Part shown: one piece after another, positions 8,327 to 16,732 of the stretch | Numbering within the stretch: position 1 is the stretch's first letter | How the letters are laid out: the number at the start of each line of letters is the position of its first letter | Assembly (NCBI GenBank): GCA_964403335.1 | Contig: CAYOFI010000011.1 | Span: 1 to 48,892 of the forward strand | Direction of reading: 5' to 3' | Source of the DNA: CAZYAK01 sp964403335 | Lineage (GTDB): Bacteria > Patescibacteriota > Gracilibacteria > Peribacterales > Peribacteraceae | DNA length: 48,892 nt | Made by a program: the position numbers and the translations under genes | Notes under the pieces: generated by a model | What the model was told of the DNA's origin: nothing | The model's database searches: none | What the model saw: the letters and a program-made list of their open reading frames with translations, nothing else

Positions 8327-9598
8327 ATGAACACCCGTTTGCACCTCGAATCTCTCGACGATCGTACGCTCCCCAGCGTCACGTCGTCGATAGGATCAAT
8401 GTACGAAGCGTTCGGAGCAGAGGCTCATAGAACTGCCGTTGAAGAACCGGCTATTGTCGTGCGATATGAAGTTGCGGCGCTGATCGCCAACACGGAGCAC
8501 CCCACTGAAGCGCACACGCCCACGACAGAAGGAACGCCGACCGAAGAGAACAAAGATGGACAGATTCCTGAGGCACATACCCCCGATGAACATGCGGATG
8601 AAAAAAAGCAGGGTGAAGAAGATCATCCAACAGAGGAAGGACATGAGGAAAAGAAAGATGAGGAGCATCCGACGGAAGAAGGGGGAGGACATGAAAGCGA
8701 AGGACACAAGGAAGAAGGGCATGAAGGAGAGCACGATGCGGCCGCAGAAGCGCAGCATGAGTTCGAACATGCGGCTGGGGAGCTGCTGATCGAAATGAAG
8801 AAACATGCGGATCACGAGGAACATGAACTGCATCTGGCGCATGAGCGCGAGCATGCACATGCCCATCACGAAGATCACGGACACGCCGCGCACGGGGGAC
8901 ACGAAGAACATGCGCATGACGGCGGACATGGAGAAGGTCATGGCGGCCATGGCGGCGGGCACGGAGATCACCACGGCGGGGAACACGCACACGGCGGACA
9001 TGAGTCGGAAGATCTGTTGGAAGGAGAGCACGGAGATGAGCACGGTGAAGGAGGACATGACGCACGCGTTGTGCATGTGGGTGCGGAGGGACATGCGACG
9101 GGCTTGACCGAGCTGTCCACGGAGGATGTCGACCATGGAGACGAGCGACACAACGAGCGGATTGCGGAGATGGCCAATCACGGGCGGGAAGCCATCATGG
9201 CAGCAACCGATCATGTTCTGTTCAGTCACGACATTCCCGACGTGAAAAACGTTGCCCTTGCCGCATCCGCGACCGCGTCGCCGACGATGATCGATGCTGA
9301 AGCTGCCATTGCCCTGGGGGCTTTCGAAAGTTTCCCCGGCACCGATCTTGCGGCGGCGGCGACGGCAGGAATGCTGACCGATGAAAAAAACCGGCAGCTA
9401 CTCATGGCATTGCTGCAAGACTTGGGTGCAAACGGGCATCCTCTCCCTCTTGATAGGAACACTCCGGAGCCAGCCGAGCGGGATGTAGGTGCGGGAAATC
9501 TTGCGGCAAATACTGCGACACCCGTCGACTTGAACGCAAATAATGACGTGTTTGCGACTTTTCACTCTGTTCCTGATCTTGGAGGAACGGGCGAGTGA
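8327..9598 (+). CDS. His/Glu-rich protein with LExLDDR-type N-terminus
   Basis: 423 aa. The first residues (HLESLDDRTLPSV) match the N-terminal LExLEDRxxPS motif that opens many large surface proteins of Planctomycetes. No classical signal peptide is visible. Residues about 55-150 are Glu/Lys/His-rich with the recurring EHPTEE, and about 160-255 are extremely rich in His with Gly, Glu and Asp (HGGHGEGHGGH style), a likely metal-chelating low-complexity region. The C-terminal ~150 residues are more ordinary and Ala-rich. Low complexity could reflect slippage, but the frame is intact and a good promoter precedes it. A metal store or surface metal-binding role is inference. Confidence 0.75.
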   Translation: MNTRLHLESLDDRTLPSVTSSIGSMYEAFGAEAHRTAVEEPAIVVRYEVAALIANTEHPTEAHTPTTEGTPTEENKDGQIPEAHTPDEHADEKKQGEEDHPTEEGHEEKKDEEHPTEEGGGHESEGHKEEGHEGEHDAAAEAQHEFEHAAGELLIEMKKHADHEEHELHLAHEREHAHAHHEDHGHAAHGGHEEHAHDGGHGEGHGGHGGGHGDHHGGEHAHGGHESEDLLEGEHGDEHGEGGHDARVVHVGAEGHATGLTELSTEDVDHGDERHNERIAEMANHGREAIMAATDHVLFSHDIPDVKNVALAASATASPTMIDAEAAIALGAFESFPGTDLAAAATAGMLTDEKNRQLLMALLQDLGANGHPLPLDRNTPEPAERDVGAGNLAANTATPVDLNANNDVFATFHSVPDLGGTGE

Positions 9599-9680
9599 GA
9601 AGGGAAACACTGACACCCCCTTGCCCACTTCGATTCCTGTCGCTACTCTCCGCCAGACATGCATACGCCGATGGCCAGTG

Positions 9681-9719
9681 GCCCCCTGGCGCCCACATCG
9701 GGCGGAGGGGCTGATTTTT
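9681..9719 (+). terminator. Terminator or attenuator hairpin before carB
   Basis: Stem GCCCC (9681-9685)/GGGGC (9707-9711) stacks over CGCCC (9690-9694)/GGGCG (9700-9704) with a 5-nt loop, then TGA and TTTTT (9715-9719). It ends only 14 nt before the carB start. A competing small hairpin, GGCC-AGT-GGCC at 9673-9683, overlaps the left arm. It may simply end the upstream transcript, or attenuate carB. Confidence 0.55.
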
Positions 9720-9733
9720 CCGGAAAAGGAAAA

Positions 9734-12700
9734 ATGGAGCACGTCAAAACCATTCTCCTTTTGGGATCCGGTGCACTGAAAATCGGCGAGGCGGGTGAAT
9801 TTGATTACTCCGGAAGTCAGGCCATCAAGGCGTTTAAGGAGGAAGGCAAACGGGTCGTGCTCATCAACCCGAACATCGCGACCAATCAAACGAGTTGGGG
9901 TCTGGCGGACGCCGTGTACTTTGTGCCGGTGACGCCGGAGTTTGTGACGCGCGTGATCGAGAAAGAAAAGCCGGAAGCGATCGCGCTCAGCTTCGGCGGA
10001 CAGACGGCCTTAAACTGCGGCGTGAAATTGGAAGAGACCGGCATACTGCGATTGAATCGCATCGAAGTCTTGGGCACCCCCGTCGACAGCATCCGCAAGA
10101 CCGAAGACCGCGCGCTCTTCAATGCCGAATTGAAATCGATCGGCGTGGATGTCCCCAACTCCCGCGCATGCGAAGCGGTGCCGGAAGCGTTGGCCGCGGC
10201 AAAAGAAATCGGCTACCCCGTCATCGTCCGCGCAGCCTTCGCGCTCGGCGGAAAGGGCAGCGGACGAGCGGCGGATGAAAGCGAACTGCGCGATCTGTTG
10301 AAAGTCGCCTTCGTGGAATCGCATCAAGTTTTGGTGGAGGAAGATCTCACGGGCTGGAAAGAAATCGAATACGAAGTGGTGCGCGATGCCTACGACAACT
10401 GCATCACGGTCTGCAACATGGAGAACGTCGATCCGCTGGGCATTCACACCGGGGAGTCCATCGTCATCGCGCCCAGCCAAACATTGGATAACTTCGAGTA
10501 TCAAATGCTGCGCACCATCGCGCTCAAAGTGATCCGGCATTTGAAGATCGTCGGGGAGTGCAACATTCAATACGCGCTCGATCCCGTCTCCAGGAAATAC
10601 CGGGTGATCGAAGTGAACGCCCGTCTCAGCCGCAGCTCCGCGCTCGCATCCAAGGCGACGGGATATCCGCTCGCGTTCATCGCGGCAAAACTCGCGCTCG
10701 GCTACGCGCTGCCGGACCTCCGCAACGCCATCACCAAAGTGACCTCCGCGGACTTTGAACCGTCGCTCGATTACGTGGCCGTCAAAATCCCCCGCTGGGA
10801 TCTGCAGAAGTTCCGGTTCGTGTCCGACCAAGTCACGAGCGAAATGAAATCCGTCGGCGAAGTGATGGCGCTGGGAAAAACATTCGAAGAAGCGATGCAG
10901 AAAGCGTTGCGCATGCTGAACATCGGCGTCGACGGACTGTATCCCGCGCACTTCGCGTTTGATGATTTGGAGCGAGAGGTGAAACGCCCCACGCCGCGCC
11001 GCATGTTCGCGGTCGCCCAGGCCCTGGCCGGTAAATGGACGCCGGACGAGATCAACAAGATGACCGGCATCGACCGCTGGTTCCTCGATCGCATCAAGGG
11101 CTGTGCGGACATCGCCGCGGAATTGAAAGCGACCCGACCCAATCCCCTGCCCTCCCCGCTGCTGCGCCGCGCAAAACGCGCAGGATTCTCGGACAAATCC
11201 ATCGCCGTGATCCTTGGAGACGACACGGAAGATATCCGTACGCAGCGCATCAAAGAAGGCATTGTTCCCGTGGTGAAACAGATCGATACGCTGGGCGGCG
11301 AATTCCCCGCGCAGACGAATTACTTGTACATGACGTATCACGGGACGGAGCATGATGTGACGTTCGAAAAGACCAAATCCCAAGGACCAAATCCCATCCT
11401 TGTGTTGGGTGGCGGCCCCTATTCCATCGGCTCTTCCGTTGAATTCGATTGGTGCTGTGTGCAGGCCGCGCATGAGTTGCAGAAACAGGGCTTCGAAGTC
11501 TTCATGATCAACAGCAATCCGGAGACCGTGAGCACCGATTACGACGAATGCGACGCGCTGTTTTTTGAGCAGCTGACGGAAGAACGCGTGCGCGACATCG
11601 CCGACTTGGTCCATCCGCACGGCATCGTCGTCTCCATGGGCGGGCAGATCCCGAACTCGCTGTCACCCAAACTCGCAAAGGCAGGCCTCCCCATTCTCGG
11701 CACATCGCCGGTCGACATCGACCGCGCCGAAGACCGTCAGAAATTCAGCTCGCTCTTGGACGATTTGAAAGTCGATCAGCCGCTGTGGCGCCAGTTCGCG
11801 GATATCACGTCCGCGAGAGTATTTTCCGAAGAAGTGGGCTACCCCGTCATCGTCCGTCCCAGTTACGTCCTTTCGGGTGCCGCGATGGCCGTGGTGCACT
11901 CGAACGCGGATCTGGAAGCGTACATCCAAGCGGCTGCAACCGTCTCGAAAGAAGCACCTGTCGTCATCTCGAAGTTCGAACAGGGCGCCAAAGAAATTGA
12001 ATTCGATGGCGTCGCGCAGAACGGTCGTCTTCTTCTTTACGCGATTTCGGAACACATCGAGAACGCCGGCGTGCACTCGGGCGACGCGACGATCGTCTTA
12101 CCGCCGCAACGCGTGAACCTGGCGACGCTGCGACAGCTGAAAAACATCGCCAAAGAAATCGCGAAAGGATTGAAGATCAGCGGGCCGTTCAACATTCAAT
12201 TCCTGGCGAAGAGCAACAGATTGAAAGTGATCGAGTGCAACCTTCGCGCGTCTCGGAGCTTCCCCTTTGCCAGCAAAGTCACGGGGGAGAACTTCGCGCA
12301 ACTCGCCACACAAGCACTTCTTGGTCGCGCACCGACGGATAAGAGGTATCAAACGATCGATCTCGATCACGTCGCCGTCAAAGCCGCACAGTTCAGCTTC
12401 AGCCGTTTGAAGGGCGCGGACCCTCGGCTCGGCGTCGAAATGGCGAGCACGGGTGAAGTCGCGTGTTTTGGAGAGAACGCCGAGCAAGCCTTGCTGCTGT
12501 CGATGCTGGCGGTCGGCTTCAAGCTCCCGAAGAAAAATATCCTGGTGACCATCGGACGCATTGAAGACAAGGTCGACCTGTTCCCGTCGATCCAATTGCT
12601 CCACGAGCGCGGCTTCAGCTTCTTTGCCACCACCAACACGCACGCATTTTTGGAATCGCGCGACATTCCTTCGGCTTTGCTGCATAAACTCTCCGAACCG

Positions 12701-12964
12701 CGCAGCCCCAACATCCGCGAGTATCTGGAACAAAAGCGGGTGGATCTGGTCATCAATATCCCCAACCACACCAGCGGCGACGAACAGACCGACGGCTACT
12801 TCATCCGCCGCATCGCCACGGACCACGGGATCCCGCTCATCACCAACGTCCAGCTGGCCAAACGCTTAATTGAGGCCATGGTGCAGGAAAAACAAAGCGA
12901 ATTGCCGATGCTGCGGTGGCCGGATTTGCTGGAAATGGGGGCGGGGGACGAGAGAAATCGATGA
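9734..12964 (+). CDS. carB: Carbamoyl-phosphate synthase large subunit
   Basis: 1076 aa, the normal CarB length. It makes carbamoyl phosphate from glutamine-derived ammonia, bicarbonate and two ATP, for pyrimidines and arginine. It carries two ATP-grasp halves (about 1-550, then from GGGPYSIGSSVEFDWC) and a C-terminal MGS-like regulatory domain (about 920-1065). I chose ATG 9734 (MEHVKTILLLGSGALKIGEA) because family alignments begin here, GGAAAAGGA precedes it and a terminator-like hairpin lies upstream; an in-frame ATG at 9659 would add 25 low-complexity residues. Sequence style (GALKIGEAGEFDYSGSQ, CNMENVDPLGIHTGES) resembles the Bacteroidetes/eukaryotic CarB branch more than the E. coli type. 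No carA is in the window. The last codons and stop lie within hairpin C. Confidence 0.95.
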   Translation: MEHVKTILLLGSGALKIGEAGEFDYSGSQAIKAFKEEGKRVVLINPNIATNQTSWGLADAVYFVPVTPEFVTRVIEKEKPEAIALSFGGQTALNCGVKLEETGILRLNRIEVLGTPVDSIRKTEDRALFNAELKSIGVDVPNSRACEAVPEALAAAKEIGYPVIVRAAFALGGKGSGRAADESELRDLLKVAFVESHQVLVEEDLTGWKEIEYEVVRDAYDNCITVCNMENVDPLGIHTGESIVIAPSQTLDNFEYQMLRTIALKVIRHLKIVGECNIQYALDPVSRKYRVIEVNARLSRSSALASKATGYPLAFIAAKLALGYALPDLRNAITKVTSADFEPSLDYVAVKIPRWDLQKFRFVSDQVTSEMKSVGEVMALGKTFEEAMQKALRMLNIGVDGLYPAHFAFDDLEREVKRPTPRRMFAVAQALAGKWTPDEINKMTGIDRWFLDRIKGCADIAAELKATRPNPLPSPLLRRAKRAGFSDKSIAVILGDDTEDIRTQRIKEGIVPVVKQIDTLGGEFPAQTNYLYMTYHGTEHDVTFEKTKSQGPNPILVLGGGPYSIGSSVEFDWCCVQAAHELQKQGFEVFMINSNPETVSTDYDECDALFFEQLTEERVRDIADLVHPHGIVVSMGGQIPNSLSPKLAKAGLPILGTSPVDIDRAEDRQKFSSLLDDLKVDQPLWRQFADITSARVFSEEVGYPVIVRPSYVLSGAAMAVVHSNADLEAYIQAAATVSKEAPVVISKFEQGAKEIEFDGVAQNGRLLLYAISEHIENAGVHSGDATIVLPPQRVNLATLRQLKNIAKEIAKGLKISGPFNIQFLAKSNRLKVIECNLRASRSFPFASKVTGENFAQLATQALLGRAPTDKRYQTIDLDHVAVKAAQFSFSRLKGADPRLGVEMASTGEVACFGENAEQALLLSMLAVGFKLPKKNILVTIGRIEDKVDLFPSIQLLHERGFSFFATTNTHAFLESRDIPSALLHKLSEPRSPNIREYLEQKRVDLVINIPNHTSGDEQTDGYFIRRIATDHGIPLITNVQLAKRLIEAMVQEKQSELPMLRWPDLLEMGAGDERNR

Positions 12965-13044
12965 AATCAAGGAAATCGAAGAAATCGAGGACTACGTTGT
13001 TTCGTCGATTTCCTCGATTTCTTCGAAGTCCTCGATTTCCTTCT
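12954..13044. repeat. Tandem-repeat hairpin C (9-bp units)
   Basis: Left arm units GAAATCGAT, GAAATCAAG, GAAATCGAA, GAAATCGAG; right arm units GTCGATTTC, CTCGATTTC, TTCGAAGTC, CTCGATTTC. The core 12963-12991 pairs with 13011-13039 (29 nt, about three mismatches), and other registers also pair because both arms are repetitive. It starts inside the last codons of carB and lies 60 nt upstream of greA. Confidence 0.85.
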
Positions 13045-13046
13045 GC

Positions 13047-13074
13047 TTGTCATTTTTCCCTAACCAAGTACACT
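13047..13074 (+). promoter_or_regulatory. Probable greA promoter
   Basis: TTGTCA (13047-13052), a 16-bp spacer and TACACT (13069-13074), directly after hairpin C. The leader before ATG 13103 would be about 22 nt. Confidence 0.5.
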
Positions 13075-13102
13075 ATCCCGGCTTTCTCTCCCCGTTTTCC
13101 CC

Positions 13103-13645
13103 ATGGCCGACGATATTCTCGCCGATGACGATACCTCGACGACTTCCCACACCGGATTTGGCGACGATGATCAGACATTGATCACCAAAGAAGGTTTGAA
13201 GAAGCTGAAAGAGGAGTTGGAGTACCTGAAAACCACCCGCCGCCAGGAAGTGGCGCAGCGTTTGAAGGAAGCCATCTCGTACGGAGACCTGTCGGAAAAC
13301 TCCGAGTACGAGGAAGCCAAAAACGAGCAGGCGTTCGTGGAAGGCCGCATCTTGGAGCTGGAAGCGAAGATCAAGAACGCCAAGATCATCACGGAGAAGA
13401 AGTCCGACGCCCGCAGCAAAGAGATCGATATCGGATCGACGGTCACGCTCATCAACAAGACCGAAGGCACGGAAGAGCCCGAGCGCTACACGATCGTGGG
13501 TTCCACGGAAGCCGATCCCTTGGACCAGAAGATCAGCAACGAATCCCCCATCGGAAAGTCTTTGCTCGGCAAGCACAAAGGCGACCTGGTGGAAATTCAG
13601 GCACCCTCGGGTATCATCAAGTACGAGGTGATTGGAGTCAGCTGA
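13103..13645 (+). CDS. greA: Transcription elongation factor GreA
   Basis: 180 aa. It rescues backtracked RNA polymerase by stimulating transcript cleavage through the secondary channel. The N-terminal antiparallel coiled coil (about 27-100) bears the tip motif GDLSENSEYEEAK with catalytic acidic residues D62 and E65. The C-terminal FKBP-like domain contains NESPIGKSLLGKHKGD. It has an extra acidic 25-residue N-terminus (MADDILADDD...) absent from most GreA. The gene follows carB after hairpin C and is followed by a small coiled-coil gene 15 nt downstream. Confidence 0.95.
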   Translation: MADDILADDDTSTTSHTGFGDDDQTLITKEGLKKLKEELEYLKTTRRQEVAQRLKEAISYGDLSENSEYEEAKNEQAFVEGRILELEAKIKNAKIITEKKSDARSKEIDIGSTVTLINKTEGTEEPERYTIVGSTEADPLDQKISNESPIGKSLLGKHKGDLVEIQAPSGIIKYEVIGVS

Positions 13646-13660
13646 TACCCTTCTTTCCGT

Positions 13661-14074
13661 ATGGCAGATGCAACATCAGGACAGCAGCCCGCAGGCGGCA
13701 CCCCAGCCGCCGCAAGCAAGCTGACGATTCCCGCGGACATTCAGCAAAAATATCCCCAGCTTTTGGATCTGATCAAGGCGTCCGAAAGCATGAATGACGA
13801 GGAGCGGCAGTACTGGATCAACATCCTGCCCATCATGACGCCGGATCAGGTCAAAAACCTGTCCGACATTTTGGAGAACGAACGCAAACAATTGGCGGCC
13901 ATCGATGCCAAGTACCAGACGGAGATTCAGCGCATCGGTCAGGCGGAGGTCACGCGCCAGACGGAAGAGGAACGCAAAAAGCGCAGAGACGAGCGTTCCA
14001 GCTCCGAACAAACCGATAAAAAACAGGAAGACGCGGCCGCAGACGACCTGCTCAAGCAGATCGGGGGCCTGTGA
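13661..14074 (+). CDS. Small charged coiled-coil protein, unknown
   Basis: 137 aa, not recognised. The N-terminus is Ala/Pro/Gly-rich and probably disordered. Residues 25-75 look helical (IQQKYPQLLDLIKASESMNDEERQYW is split here by a Trp), and 75-115 form a strongly charged coiled coil (EIQRIGQAEVTRQTEEERKK). It ends in a hydrophobic DLLKQIGGL tail. No signal peptide or TM is present, so it should be cytoplasmic. It lies 15 nt after greA, with TACCCT (13646-13651) 9 nt before its ATG as a possible own -10. Its last 23 bp overlap the convergent holA gene. Confidence 0.7.
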   Translation: MADATSGQQPAGGTPAAASKLTIPADIQQKYPQLLDLIKASESMNDEERQYWINILPIMTPDQVKNLSDILENERKQLAAIDAKYQTEIQRIGQAEVTRQTEEERKKRRDERSSSEQTDKKQEDAAADDLLKQIGGL

Positions 14075-15026
14075 CGGCGAACCGCAGGATGAAGCTGTCG
14101 ATCAGACCGAGGATTTCTTCCGGTGCCTCGGCCGTGGCTTTATAGATGCCGGTCTTCAAATCGATATCCGTATCGGCGGCCCAATTCACGATCGACGATA
14201 ATTTTTCCGGGCTCAGGCGATCGGCGAAGGGTTGAAGTGTACGGACACTGGGAAACGGCACACCCATCTTCGCAAGGTTCGCCGCATTCCGTTCTCCGCT
14301 GGCCGCAGCCGCATGGACGGTCACCACGTTCCGCAGCATCCACAGAAGAATGCTCCACACGCCATACGGATCTTCGCCGCGGCTGAGCAGTTCGCGCACA
14401 TAACGCAACGCCGGTTGCGTTTGTCCGCGCGCGAGTTCATTGGTGAGTTGCCAGATTTCCCGTTCGCCGGACGGCACGGCCAAGCGGCGCACGACGTCTT
14501 CCGTGATCTGCTGCGTGCCCGCAAAGACCGCCAATTTTTCGATTTCCTGTGCGAGCGTGTCCTGATTCTCCCCGACGATTTCCAGGAGCAACGATGCTGC
14601 GCGCGCATCACACGCTGTTCCTTTTCCTTGCGCATACGCACGAATCCACCCGCCGAGCGCCGCCCCTTCCAAGGGGGCAAATTCTTTCACATCGGCGATT
14701 TTGAGCAGCACTTTTACGGACGTGAGTCGCTTGTCGGGTTTGGGATCGCAAAAGAGGAGCAAACATGACGGGTGAATGTGCTGCGGCAGCGATTCGATCT
14801 CCTCTTTCTCAAACTTCGGCACACCGTCGATGATCACCAAGCGCTTGTCCCCGATGAACGGCATCGTGCCGACTTCGTCCAAGAGCAATCGGTATGTCAC
14901 ATCGGCGGACGAGAGAACCAAGAGATTTTCCTCGCCGTGCTTTTCCGCGAAGCGCGTTTTCCATTGGGACCGTTCATGACGGAGGGCAAACGTGTTCTCC
15001 CCGGTGAAAAAGTAGATCTGTGACAT
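14052..15026 (-). CDS. holA: DNA polymerase III delta subunit
   Basis: 324 aa clamp-loader subunit that opens the beta sliding clamp. The N-terminal part has the HolA pattern (MSQIYFFTGENTFALRHERS, then LVIIDGVPKFEKEEIESL), and the middle (ASLLLEIVGENQDTLAQEIEKLA) is the conserved helical motif of delta. The C-terminal collar domain includes ARGQTQPALRYVRELLSRGEDP. The start was placed at 15026 because MSQIYFFTG is the usual N-terminus and TATAGT (15033-15038) lies 6 nt upstream. Length is normal. It is convergent with the coiled-coil gene (23-bp overlap) and divergent from the dockerin gene. Confidence 0.9.
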   Translation of the reverse strand: MSQIYFFTGENTFALRHERSQWKTRFAEKHGEENLLVLSSADVTYRLLLDEVGTMPFIGDKRLVIIDGVPKFEKEEIESLPQHIHPSCLLLFCDPKPDKRLTSVKVLLKIADVKEFAPLEGAALGGWIRAYAQGKGTACDARAASLLLEIVGENQDTLAQEIEKLAVFAGTQQITEDVVRRLAVPSGEREIWQLTNELARGQTQPALRYVRELLSRGEDPYGVWSILLWMLRNVVTVHAAAASGERNAANLAKMGVPFPSVRTLQPFADRLSPEKLSSIVNWAADTDIDLKTGIYKATAEAPEEILGLIDSFILRFAVTGPRSA

Positions 15027-15133
15027 AGATGCACTATATCTCATTTTTAACGCTATTTTACGACATGGATATCCGCTCAAGTCAATTCCATGCCCATGGA
15101 GGAATCATGCAAAAACCGCTATACTATACCGAT

Positions 15134-15514
15134 ATGCGTACCACACACACCCCCACCACTCTTATCCAGAAATTCCGCAACATGCGGATGTTACAGTCCA
15201 TCGCGCTCGGCACCATGTGCAGTGCATTGGCCTTTGCCGTCGGTATGGAAACCGCCGGGGAAGTGCATCCCTTTGCCACAAGCGAAGCGGCCGTGGAACA
15301 TACCGTCACACCCGCGCAGCCCTATGCGGCCGTGCAAGGCGACATCGACCATGATGGCGAACTGACGGCCAAAGATGCCATGCGCATCTTGGACTTTGCC
15401 GCGGGGTGGGATACGCCCACCACTGAGGAAGTGGCTGCCGGCGATGCCGACGGCGATTTCCACATCACGCTGAAAGACGTGGAGCGCGTTCTTCGCGCCG
15501 TTTCCCTCCGCTGA
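15134..15514 (+). CDS. Small exported dockerin type I protein
   Basis: 126 aa. An N-terminal hydrophobic segment (LQSIALGTMCSALAFAVG, about 20-37) would serve as signal peptide or anchor. The rest is a dockerin with its two F-hand-like calcium loops, GDIDHDGELTAKDAMRIL and GDADGDFHITLKDVERVL. Dockerins bind cohesins, and a cohesin gene begins 3 nt downstream, so these two probably form a cell-surface pair. I chose ATG 15134 because TATACT (15120-15125) is 8 nt upstream. ATG 15107, preceded by GGAGG at 15098-15102 and one of the few SD-like sites here, would add nine residues. No enzymatic domain is present, so the protein looks like a dockerin adaptor. Confidence 0.82.
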   Translation: MRTTHTPTTLIQKFRNMRMLQSIALGTMCSALAFAVGMETAGEVHPFATSEAAVEHTVTPAQPYAAVQGDIDHDGELTAKDAMRILDFAAGWDTPTTEEVAAGDADGDFHITLKDVERVLRAVSLR

Positions 15515-15517
15515 TCC

Positions 15518-16732
15518 ATGCGTTTTTCCACTGCCATGCAACGGCAGATGGGCATGATTGCGATCGCAATCATGCTTTCGACGGTCGGCGCCGTTCCGCT
15601 GCAGGCGCAGACGGCCGCGACGCTCAGTTTCCGTCCGCATTGCGAGAAACCCAATCCGCTCGAATGCCCCCCCTTCTCCGCAAAAGATCCGTCCACGCTT
15701 GCGACGCAAACCCTGCAACAGGGTGATGTGCTGGACATCGACATTATTCTGCAAAACCCCGGCAAGCAGCCGGTCCAACGTGTGCGTTCCTGGCTTTCGT
15801 ATGATCCGCAGAGTATTGCGGTTCTTGACGTGACCACGGCAAAAGATTTTTCCGTCCCCGTTCCGGGCGAAGTGTCGTTCGATGATGCGACGGGTACGGC
15901 CAAAATAGGTGTCACACGCCAGGGAAACGGAGCCTCAGGTTCCATTTTGGTTGTGGCGCGCATCCGTTTCCAGGCAAAAAAGGCCGGCGTATCCACGCCC
16001 ATCAGCTTCAACGATATCAAACCCGACAGCACGGGTCACACGTATGCCGTAACCGCGGGATCCACGCAAAGCATTTTGTCGACGACGCTTCCTTCATTGC
16101 TGGTAACCATCGGCGGAACAGCAACTGCTCCCGCAGCATCAAGCGCGGGAACATCCGTCGGCACATCATCTGCATCCACTGCATCAGCCGCGGCGTCTTC
16201 CGTAGCATCCTCTGCAGCGGCGGGTACCACGGGTGCGTTCTCCGTGCTGCAAGTCCAAAATGTCCGCACAACCACCAAAGGCACGACACTCTATGTGGCG
16301 TGGGAAAGTCTTCCCGCACAAAGCGTGCAAGGGTACAACGTCTACTACGGCACGCAGATCGGCCGTTACATTCAGCGCAGAAGCGTCTCGAACGCGTCCA
16401 CCTTGGCGACCATCGAAGGTCTGCCGCAGGGCGTGACGTACTACGCCGCCGTCCGCGCCGTGAATGCGCAAAATCTGGAAAGCGCGTTCAGCAAAGAAGT
16501 TGCCGTGCAAATCGGCAATGCCGCGACGTCAACCTCTCCTCTTGCAAGCATTCCCACAGGGAATACGACACCGCCGAAGAATCCCGTGAAAAACGGCACA
16601 AGCGTTCCGGGTGAATCCGGTCCGTCGACGCTCATCGCCATTCTCCTTCTGTCATCCGCGGGCATCGGCACGCTCTTTGCGTTCCGCAGGCAATTTGCGG
16701 TCGCGACACACCACACAAAAAACCATGTCTGA
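15518..16732 (+). CDS. Membrane-anchored cohesin-Fn3 surface protein
   Basis: 404 aa. A signal peptide ends near AQA (about 30). A cohesin-type domain (about 50-195) shows the family pattern GDVLDIDIILQNPGKQPVQRVRSWLSYDP (continuous there but split in function) and ILVVARIRFQAKKAG. A Ser/Ala/Thr linker (about 200-240) follows, then a fibronectin type III domain (about 243-335, YVAWESLPAQSVQGYNVYYG region). A second linker leads to a C-terminal TM helix (about 368-388) and a basic tail. Topology places cohesin and Fn3 outside the cell. It is in an operon with the dockerin protein (3-nt gap) and overlaps the next gene by 8 nt. Dockerin binding is family knowledge; the specific pairing is inference. 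Confidence 0.82.
   Translation: MRFSTAMQRQMGMIAIAIMLSTVGAVPLQAQTAATLSFRPHCEKPNPLECPPFSAKDPSTLATQTLQQGDVLDIDIILQNPGKQPVQRVRSWLSYDPQSIAVLDVTTAKDFSVPVPGEVSFDDATGTAKIGVTRQGNGASGSILVVARIRFQAKKAGVSTPISFNDIKPDSTGHTYAVTAGSTQSILSTTLPSLLVTIGGTATAPAASSAGTSVGTSSASTASAAASSVASSAAAGTTGAFSVLQVQNVRTTTKGTTLYVAWESLPAQSVQGYNVYYGTQIGRYIQRRSVSNASTLATIEGLPQGVTYYAAVRAVNAQNLESAFSKEVAVQIGNAATSTSPLASIPTGNTTPPKNPVKNGTSVPGESGPSTLIAILLLSSAGIGTLFAFRRQFAVATHHTKNHV

Noticed and set aside
9659..9733. carB start at ATG 9659, adding 25 residues
   Set aside because: The extension is Gly/Pro-rich and unlike CarB N-termini, and its DNA is largely the terminator-like hairpin.
10010..11620. A 536-codon minus-strand frame inside carB
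   Set aside because: It is antisense to a fully conserved enzyme, and its composition (His/Arg/Asp-rich) is typical of shadow frames.
12960..12964. UGA recoding as glycine, as in Gracilibacteria
   Set aside because: TGA ends many intact genes at family-expected positions (greA, ftsK, carB), and no conserved Gly site is encoded by TGA.
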